NCBI RefSeq assembly: GCF_000429005.1
Contig: NZ_AUBA01000004.1
Location: forward strand, 62,001-126,000
Origin: Novosphingobium acidiphilum DSM 19966
GTDB lineage: Bacteria > Pseudomonadota > Alphaproteobacteria > Sphingomonadales > Sphingomonadaceae
Reading direction: 5' to 3'
DNA: 64,000 bases
Each line of letters starts with the position of its first letter. The stretch's first letter is position 1. Of this stretch, positions 58,526 through 64,000 are shown piece after piece. A program made the position numbers and the translations under genes. Under the pieces are notes generated by a model. The model did no database searches. It was not told where the DNA came from and saw only the letters and a list, made by a program, of their open reading frames with translations.

Positions 58526-60700
58526 GTGCCGATTGCCGCGATGACACTGGGTGCACTTGCGCTTCTGGTGATTTTGGTGGTCTTTCTGGTCGACCGGTTC
58601 GATGAAACGGCCATAGCCCGCGAACAGAGCATGGTCGAAAGCGGCTTTGACCAGCAAATGCACCAGTTGAACGAACTGGTCGTACCGCAAGTCGATTGGG
58701 ACAAGGCCGTAGCCAAAGTCGATCGGACATTGGACCTGGATTTTGCCGACCTGGATTTCGGCAACCAGTTGTACACATTTGACGGATTCACCCACAGTTT
58801 CTTTGTCGATGGCGATGGGCGCGTCACGTATGCCTATATCAAGGGCAGGCATGCTCCGGCAGAGAGCTTTGCCCCCTTTCGGAGAATCGTAAAGCAATTG
58901 CTTGTGCCGATTCGCACAGCCGAGGCGCGCCGCGGTCCGATCAAGCCACATGCACAAGGCAAAGGCCCGATCACCAAGCCGATCCAGGCCAATGGTTTTG
59001 CCAGGGTCGATGGCCAGGTCTATGTCGTTATGGCCAGTCTGATACAGCCCGATCTGGGTCTGGTGCAGCCCAAGGGGCCGCGGGCCACGGTTTCGGTCAA
59101 CGCCATTCCCGTCGACCGGACCATGCTGGATGCCTTTGCCGCCCGCTATCTGCTTGATGATCTGAAGCTGTTGCCATCGCCTGACCCGATTACCGACCGG
59201 ACGTCGATCGCCCTGCGCGCGCCCGACGGGACCGTGGTGGCGGCACTGAGCTGGATCCCGCGACAGCCGGGCAGCGTTTTGTTGCATCGCATGGTCATGC
59301 CGTTGATCGCCGCGATCGCCATGCTTGCATTGGTGGGGTGGACCATCGTGCGCCGCAGCGGGGTGGTGGTTGACGAATTGCTTGCCAGCGAAATGCGCGC
59401 GCGGCATCTGGCCTATCACGATACGCTGACGCTGTTGCCCAACCGCGCGTTGTTGTTCGAGCGGTTGCGCGCATTGTTGGCCGCGCCGTCGTTGCACCAT
59501 CCGCTGGTGGGCATGTTGTGCATTGACCTCGACCGGTTCAAGGAGGTCAACGACACGCTGGGCCACCAGGCCGGCGATGAACTGCTTAAGGTGATGGCCG
59601 ACCGCCTGAGAATGCTGGCGCGGGCGGAACCCGGTGCCTTTACCGCGCGGCTGGGCGGCGATGAATTCGTGCTGGTTGCCCAGGCGCGGGATCATGCAGC
59701 GGTCGCCGGGCTTGCGCAGCGTTGCCTGGGCGTGCTGCTGACGCCCGTTGACAGCGAATTCGGCCGATTGGACGTCGGATGCTCGATCGGCGTGACCGTT
59801 GTCGACAGCACCGTGCGCGAGCCGTCGTTGGCGTTGCGTCAGGCCGACCTTGCGCTGTACCGGGCAAAAGCCCGCGGGCGCGGGTGCATCACGTTTTACG
59901 AACAGGAAATGGAAGCCGCGTTTCAGACCCGGCGCGTGCTTGAGGCCAAATTGCGCACCGCTTTGGATCTTGGCGCGTTTCACCTGGTATATCAGCCGCA
60001 AGTCGATGCGGCGGGCACGATCTGCGCCTACGAGGCGCTGCTGCGGTGGGATGACCCCGAAATGGGCGCGATTTCCCCCGCGACATTCATTCCGCTGGCC
60101 GAGGAATGCGGTTTGATATTGGGCATTGGCGAATTTGTGCTGCGCAGGGTCTTTGCCCAGTCGCGTGACTGGCGCGGCGTGCGGGTGGCCATCAACGTAT
60201 CCGCGATCCAGATGCGTGCCCCCGGATTTGCGGCACGCTTGATCCAGATTGCGGCGGCGGCGGGGATCGATCCGGCCCGTTACGACATCGAACTGACCGA
60301 AACTGCGCTGCTGACCGATTCGCTGACAACGTCGGAGAACTTTTCCGCCCTGAAGCGTCTTGGCTTTGCCATCGTGCTTGACGACTTTGGCACAGGGTAT
60401 TCCTCGCTTCGGCTGTTGCACCGGTTTCGCGTGGACAAGATCAAGATCGATCGCAGTTTTGTCGCAGACCTGGGGCAGAGCAACGAGGCCGAGACCCTGG
60501 TCGGGGCGATCGTCAAACTGGCACGCAGCTTTCACCTGGGGGTGATCGCCGAAGGTGTCGAGACCGAGGCGCAAAAGGCGCTGCTGATCGCCGCCGGCTG
60601 TCATGAATTCCAGGGCTATCTGACCGGACGGCCGGCCTCGCTGGCGGCCATTACGCAGGCACAGGAAGACGCGCGGATACGCGAACTGCGACGCGCCTGA
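58526..60700 (+). CDS. CHASE4-GGDEF-EAL c-di-GMP signalling protein
   Basis: A 724-residue membrane protein. One N-terminal helix (MTLGALALLVILVVFLV), a periplasmic CHASE4-type sensor with VDWDKAVAKVDR, a second helix (PLIAAIAMLALVGWTIV), a GGDEF domain with intact GGDEF at 377-381 and FKEVNDTLGHQAGDE, and an EAL domain with EAL at 503-505, ELTETALL, DDFGTGYSSL, KIDRSFV and AEGVETE. Both halves look active. In-frame coding-like sequence extends upstream to an ATT at 58472 (AGAGGA site nine bases before), so the real start may be non-canonical. Confidence 0.93.
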   Translation: MPIAAMTLGALALLVILVVFLVDRFDETAIAREQSMVESGFDQQMHQLNELVVPQVDWDKAVAKVDRTLDLDFADLDFGNQLYTFDGFTHSFFVDGDGRVTYAYIKGRHAPAESFAPFRRIVKQLLVPIRTAEARRGPIKPHAQGKGPITKPIQANGFARVDGQVYVVMASLIQPDLGLVQPKGPRATVSVNAIPVDRTMLDAFAARYLLDDLKLLPSPDPITDRTSIALRAPDGTVVAALSWIPRQPGSVLLHRMVMPLIAAIAMLALVGWTIVRRSGVVVDELLASEMRARHLAYHDTLTLLPNRALLFERLRALLAAPSLHHPLVGMLCIDLDRFKEVNDTLGHQAGDELLKVMADRLRMLARAEPGAFTARLGGDEFVLVAQARDHAAVAGLAQRCLGVLLTPVDSEFGRLDVGCSIGVTVVDSTVREPSLALRQADLALYRAKARGRGCITFYEQEMEAAFQTRRVLEAKLRTALDLGAFHLVYQPQVDAAGTICAYEALLRWDDPEMGAISPATFIPLAEECGLILGIGEFVLRRVFAQSRDWRGVRVAINVSAIQMRAPGFAARLIQIAAAAGIDPARYDIELTETALLTDSLTTSENFSALKRLGFAIVLDDFGTGYSSLRLLHRFRVDKIKIDRSFVADLGQSNEAETLVGAIVKLARSFHLGVIAEGVETEAQKALLIAAGCHEFQGYLTGRPASLAAITQAQEDARIRELRRA

Positions 60701-60741
60701 GCCGCTTCGGATGGTGACAGGCGAGCAGCCGCGTACAAGCC

Positions 60742-61122
60742 TCAGGACCAATGCGCGCGGAACCGCCGGGTTGCCTCGACAGCGTCGAAGCCAAGCCAGC
60801 GCGCCGGATCGGGGAAACGGGTGGCAACAACTGCGCCGACCGTCGGGGCCCGCTGAGCCCGGTCAAGCGCCGCGACGCGCGCGCAATCGTCGCGCGCCAT
60901 AGCAAACGCCGGCCCCACGGCCCGCCCGCGCAGTTGCTCAAGTGCTGCAAAAACCGCAGCACCGTGGTCGCTGTCGGGATGCCATTCCAGCCGATCATCG
61001 CCAGGGCAGCCGCGCCGCAAGGTCAGCCGCACATCGGCCGGGCCAAGATCGGCAAGCAACCGCTGCGCTGCAGCGGCATGGTGCCACAGCCTGCATGGCC
61101 ATGATGGACGCGTGGCAGACAT
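60742..61122 (-). CDS. Hypothetical protein
   Basis: A 126-residue protein without a recognised domain (SWPCRLWHHAAAAQRLLADLGPADVRLTLRRG, ARDDCARVAALDRAQRA, ending in DAVEATRRFRAHWS). It is next to the S24 repressor, with a 15-bp palindrome 43 bp upstream of its start, so it is probably a lysogeny-phase gene of the adjacent prophage. The ATG at 61122 is chosen; the frame is open further to 61197. Confidence 0.55.
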   Translation of the reverse strand: MSATRPSWPCRLWHHAAAAQRLLADLGPADVRLTLRRGCPGDDRLEWHPDSDHGAAVFAALEQLRGRAVGPAFAMARDDCARVAALDRAQRAPTVGAVVATRFPDPARWLGFDAVEATRRFRAHWS

Positions 61123-61164
61123 GGTGCAGGTGTGTCCTTGCCAGAACAGCGAGACTGACAAATT

Positions 61165-61179
61165 ATCCGAAAATCGGAT
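61165..61179. promoter_or_regulatory. Candidate repressor operator
   Basis: ATCCGA-AAA-TCGGAT is a perfect inverted repeat between the hypothetical gene and the S24 repressor. The ATCCGA half also occurs at 61914-61919, upstream of the repressor. Confidence 0.5.
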
Positions 61180-61221
61180 TATTTCAATCGCACACAACCC
61201 GTTTTTCGGCAGTGCCGGACC

Positions 61222-61863
61222 TCAGGCTACCGGCGCGCTTTTCCAGACGACTTTGCCGAGCACTGAAAAGTCATCGTCACATATCAGAAAGGGCTGGTGG
61301 AGCGGGTTGCTCGAACAGGGCTCAAACCGGGCCGGGTCGCGCCGGTATCGCTTGACCGTTGCCTCTCCACGGCTGTTGGCGATCAGGTAGACTCCGCCTG
61401 GCGCCAGTTCCTTGAGACCTGGATCGACCAGGATCAGTCCGCCATCGTCGATCAACAGATCCATCGAATCACCGTCGACCTCGATACCGAATACGCTGCC
61501 ACCCGCCAGGCGCGCCGGCACAGGTATATGGCCAAGCGGCACTTCGACTGCTTCGCGCCAGCGCCCTGCTCCGGCGATGCCGATCACCGGAACAACGCCA
61601 TAGTCCGGCATCGAGCCCGCTGTCGCGCCATCGCGCAGGCGTGCCGACGTTTTTTCCGGCGCCGCAACGGGTCGTGCCGCCGTGTCCAGTCCCAGCAGCG
61701 CATAGATTGCAGCAGCCTCATCGACGGTGACGCGCCGTTTCCCCGACAACAGCGCGGATATGGCCGATTGGCCGGGAAACCCCAGCGCGGCCGCCAGGCG
61801 GGCCTGGCTGATGTGGTGCGCCTTCATTGTCCGGCGCACGAGCATGGCATCGAAAGCACGCAT
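61222..61863 (-). CDS. Phage repressor, HTH plus S24/LexA-like peptidase
   Basis: A 213-residue CI/LexA-type repressor. The N-terminal HTH (SQARLAAALGFPGQSAISALLSGKRRVTVDEA) binds operators. The C-terminal domain has the autocleavage dyad, Ser133 in EVDGDSMDLLI and Lys171 in GEATVKRYRR, with a likely cleavage point Ala98-Gly99 in GIAGAG. RecA-dependent cleavage would induce the prophage. Divergent from the phage structural genes across a 349-bp control region. Confidence 0.9.
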   Translation of the reverse strand: MRAFDAMLVRRTMKAHHISQARLAAALGFPGQSAISALLSGKRRVTVDEAAAIYALLGLDTAARPVAAPEKTSARLRDGATAGSMPDYGVVPVIGIAGAGRWREAVEVPLGHIPVPARLAGGSVFGIEVDGDSMDLLIDDGGLILVDPGLKELAPGGVYLIANSRGEATVKRYRRDPARFEPCSSNPLHQPFLICDDDFSVLGKVVWKSAPVA

Positions 61864-62212
61864 GGCGCGTCCTTTATGAATGGGTGTGGCAACGTAATAT
61901 CAGATTAAGTCACATCCGAAAAGTAAATTATATCCATTTTCGGGGTGGTTTTCCTATCTGATTATCTGATTTTTCGATAGAGCGGCGCGATGCAGGCCAA
62001 TCCACCGAGTCGCCCCGCTTCCTCCCCTCTGGCGACGGTGTCGATAACGCAGTGGCATGGCCCTGCCCGTGGCACGGCCAACGCCCCGGCCTGCATTGCG
62101 CGCGACCGTTCCCCTGACGGCGCAGGCGCAGCCTGGGCGGTGGGTGCGTCGATCTGGCGCCCCCACCGCCCTTTGTATCGCCCTAGTCTGCACTGCGGAG
62201 TTTGACCAACCG
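61864..62212. promoter_or_regulatory. Prophage control region, 349 bp
   Basis: AT-rich stretch between the divergent repressor and phage genes. Related half-sites: ATCAGAT at 61899-61905, ATCCGA at 61914-61919, and two consecutive CTATCTGAT/TATCTGAT copies at 61954-61970 followed by GATAG. They are probably operators for the repressor. No gene is seen in the region beyond it. Confidence 0.55.
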
Positions 62213-62638
62213 ATGAAAGCCATCCGCGACTGTCTCGATGCGTTTTGGGATGACAACACGCCGTCCGACCGCGTGCCCCTGCCGATGCCACCGCATGTCC
62301 GTGCGGCCGATCTGGCCCCGGCCGAACGGATTGCCTATCGGTTGATCAACCACGCTGCCGAGCATGACCAGCCCTGCCCGGTCAACATCGACCTGGAAGT
62401 GGCGACGGGGTTCAACTCCACCTCTATGGGGCCCAAACTGGTACGCAATCTGGAACGCCGCGGCCTGATCCGGGTCAGCAGGTTTCAGCGGTTTCGCCTG
62501 GTTGAAATCGTTGCCACGGGAAAACACACCGCGCGCCACCCGTCGATGCACGCTGATCGTCCACTGGTCCGCCGCGGGGCGCGTACGGCAACCGGGCTGG
62601 GACTGCCAAGCGATCGCAAACCTTATGCCGCGCGCTGA
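62213..62638 (+). CDS. Phage winged-helix-like DNA-binding protein
   Basis: A 141-residue protein with a winged-helix-like region: ERIAYRLINHAAEHDQPCPVNIDLEVATGFNSTSMGPKLVRNLERRGLIRVSR, then a basic tail. It resembles small phage or MarR-like transcription factors and may be an antitermination or late regulator. The start MKAIRDCLDAFWDD at 62213 is chosen; the frame open to 62057 is in the control region. The stop overlaps the next gene. Confidence 0.62.
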   Translation: MKAIRDCLDAFWDDNTPSDRVPLPMPPHVRAADLAPAERIAYRLINHAAEHDQPCPVNIDLEVATGFNSTSMGPKLVRNLERRGLIRVSRFQRFRLVEIVATGKHTARHPSMHADRPLVRRGARTATGLGLPSDRKPYAAR

Positions 62639-62960
62639 GCCGGCAAAGCCCGGGTTGACCGCGTCGGGGCGAACAGACGCGGCAATGGCCCGCACCCATA
62701 CTGCCGAGGCGTTAGCCACGCTGGTGACAATCATGGGCAATGCCGATGCGCCGGCCACCGCGCGGGTCAGCGCGGCCAATGCCGTGCTGGATCGTGCCTG
62801 GGGCAAACCCCGGCAGGATTTCGAACTGTCCGGGACACTTGATCCGGTTGCCGCGATCCAACGCGCCCGTCAGCGCGTGCATGGCCACGCCAAGCGTGCC
62901 TGCGATACCGGGGCAAATGCGGGGACATGCGATGCATCGATCGGGCACGGCCCTGAGTGA
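62625..62960 (+). CDS. Phage terminase small-subunit-like protein
   Basis: A 111-residue protein whose helical part (ARTHTAEALATLVTIMGNADAPATARVSAANAVLDRAWGKP) matches small proteins placed before phage large terminases. The role would be DNA recognition for packaging. The start at 62625 overlaps the previous gene; an ATG at 62685 is also possible. Overlaps the terminase large-subunit start by 29 bases. Confidence 0.65.
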   Translation: MPRAEPAKPGLTASGRTDAAMARTHTAEALATLVTIMGNADAPATARVSAANAVLDRAWGKPRQDFELSGTLDPVAAIQRARQRVHGHAKRACDTGANAGTCDASIGHGPE

Positions 62961-64000
62961 CGTCGATCCGGCGCTGGCGTTGGCTGGCGATATCGGTGCC
63001 TTCACCACCGATCCGCTGGGCTATGCGCTGTATGCGTTTGCCTGGGGCGAAGGAGATCTGGCCGGGATGGCCGGGCCGCGCGTTTGGCAGTGCGCGGTGA
63101 TGACCGAGATACGCGATCATCTGTCCAACCCGGCCGCCCGGTTCCAGCCATTGCGCATTGCGCGCGCATCGGGCCACGGCATTGGCAAATCGGCGCTGAT
63201 CGGCATGCTGGTCAAATGGGCGCTGGACACCTGCCCCGACACCCGCGTGATCGTCACCGCCAACACCGAGGCGCAGCTGCGCACCAAAACCGCGCCGGAG
63301 TTGGCCAAATGGAGCCGCATGGCGCTGACCTCGTCCTGGTTCCGGAGCAGTGCCACGGCGATGATGTCGACCATGGAAGGGCGCGAAAAATCGTGGCGTT
63401 GCGATCTGGTGACCTGGAGCGAGGCCAACACCGAGGCCTTTGCCGGGCTGCACAATATGGGCAAACGCATCGTGCTGGTGTTCGACGAAGCTTCGGGCAT
63501 TGCCGACAAAGTCTGGGAGGTTGCGCTGGGCGCGCTGACCGATGCCGATACCGAAATCATCTGGCTGGCATTCGGCAACCCGACCCATGCCACCGGCGCA
63601 TTTCGCGAATGTTTTGGCCGGCATCGTGCGCTGTGGCGCACAGCGCAGATCGATGCACGCGAAGTAGAGGGCACCAACAAGGCCTATCTCGACGAACTGG
63701 TGCGCACCTTTGGTGCCGATTCCGACATTGCCCGGGTGCGCGTGCTGGGTCAGTTCCCCTCGGCCAACGCCATGCAATTCATCGGTCAGCACGAAATCGC
63801 CGCGGCGCAGGCCCGCGATATTCCGATATTGGCCGGGGGCGAGCCGGTAATCTTCGGCGTCGATTGTGCACGCTATGGCGATGATGAAAGCGTGCTGGCG
63901 ATACGCTGCGGCAATGATGCACGATCACGGCCGTGGCAATCGTGGCGCGGGGCCGATGCCATGAGCCTGGCGGGCGATATCGCGCTGGCCACCATGAAAT
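62932..64000 (+). CDS. Phage terminase large subunit (runs off right edge)
   Basis: At least 356 codons with no stop. The ATPase Walker A is in ASGHGIGKSALIG (Lys86), Walker B in IVLVFDEASGI, and the nuclease begins with FGVDCARYGDDESVLAI (Asp311). This is the DNA-packaging motor of a tailed phage. The ATG at 62932 follows a GGGGA site. The rest of the nuclease domain lies outside the window, as do portal and capsid genes. Confidence 0.9.
   Translation, partial: MHRSGTALSDVDPALALAGDIGAFTTDPLGYALYAFAWGEGDLAGMAGPRVWQCAVMTEIRDHLSNPAARFQPLRIARASGHGIGKSALIGMLVKWALDTCPDTRVIVTANTEAQLRTKTAPELAKWSRMALTSSWFRSSATAMMSTMEGREKSWRCDLVTWSEANTEAFAGLHNMGKRIVLVFDEASGIADKVWEVALGALTDADTEIIWLAFGNPTHATGAFRECFGRHRALWRTAQIDAREVEGTNKAYLDELVRTFGADSDIARVRVLGQFPSANAMQFIGQHEIAAAQARDIPILAGGEPVIFGVDCARYGDDESVLAIRCGNDARSRPWQSWRGADAMSLAGDIALATMK

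Noticed and set aside
1..64000. CRISPR arrays and intact insertion sequences
   Set aside because: No regularly spaced direct repeats other than the coding array at 35830-35991, and no transposase was recognised.

Overview
The window is GC-rich and densely coded. Its gene content suggests an alphaproteobacterium of the Sphingomonadales, perhaps close to Novosphingobium: TonB receptors, a carotenoid-oxygenase-family protein, sigF/nrsF, and small sphingomonad-type membrane and leaderless proteins. That placement is an inference from gene content; there is no 16S gene here.

Left part (1-21.5 kb). A partial membrane protein, then glmS and glmU on the minus strand, gph on the plus strand and a tRNA-Gln(TTG). 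Next come two tiny membrane proteins and a GlxA-type AraC regulator divergent from a ten-kilobase plus-strand cluster. The cluster encodes a heterotetrameric sarcosine-oxidase-like enzyme (soxBDAG order), PurU, a three-part glutamate-synthase-like enzyme and a type III glutamine-synthetase-like enzyme. This is the complete gene set of the N-methylglutamate route for methylamine oxidation (gmaS, mgsABC, mgdABCD), with sarcosine or glycine-betaine catabolism as the alternative. It ends at a strong terminator. After it lie an OmpA-type protein, a Gly/His-rich secreted protein, a DbpA-type helicase, and a cold-shock operon (csp, an unusual IF-1, two small proteins).

Middle (21.6-46.2 kb). A carotenoid oxygenase and a membrane protein are divergent from a TetR regulator across a near-perfect operator. 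A coupled dctA-SDR-isomerase operon and a secreted amidohydrolase follow. At 28.4-32.0 kb is a bufferin (copper-binding modified peptide) locus: a BufA1-type precursor, a BufA2-type precursor, a DUF692/MNIO maturase, its DUF2063 partner, an NrsF anti-sigma and a SigF sigma factor. The same two-part promoter (TGTAACC, 16 nt, CGAA) lies in front of both bufA2 and sigF. Then come arginine-type catabolic genes (astD, astC/argD-like) with a LysR regulator, a repeat-rich secreted protein, an aldehyde dehydrogenase, a TauD-type dioxygenase, a degenerate HD-GYP protein, a large HAD-like protein and a TPR-sulfotransferase.

Right part (46.2-64 kb). A minus-strand operon carries PepSY, membrane, tannase-like, esterase and MFS proteins, flanked by an intact TonB receptor and a broken one; it looks like uptake and hydrolysis of a phenolic ester. 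The broken receptor abuts a short, AT-richer island (two lipoproteins, an XRE regulator) that ends at tRNA-Val(TAC). Beyond it are an AruH-like aminotransferase, an AI-2E-family permease, a CHASE4-GGDEF-EAL protein, and the start of a prophage: an S24 repressor with candidate operators, a winged-helix-like protein, and small and large terminase subunits. The large terminase runs off the right edge.
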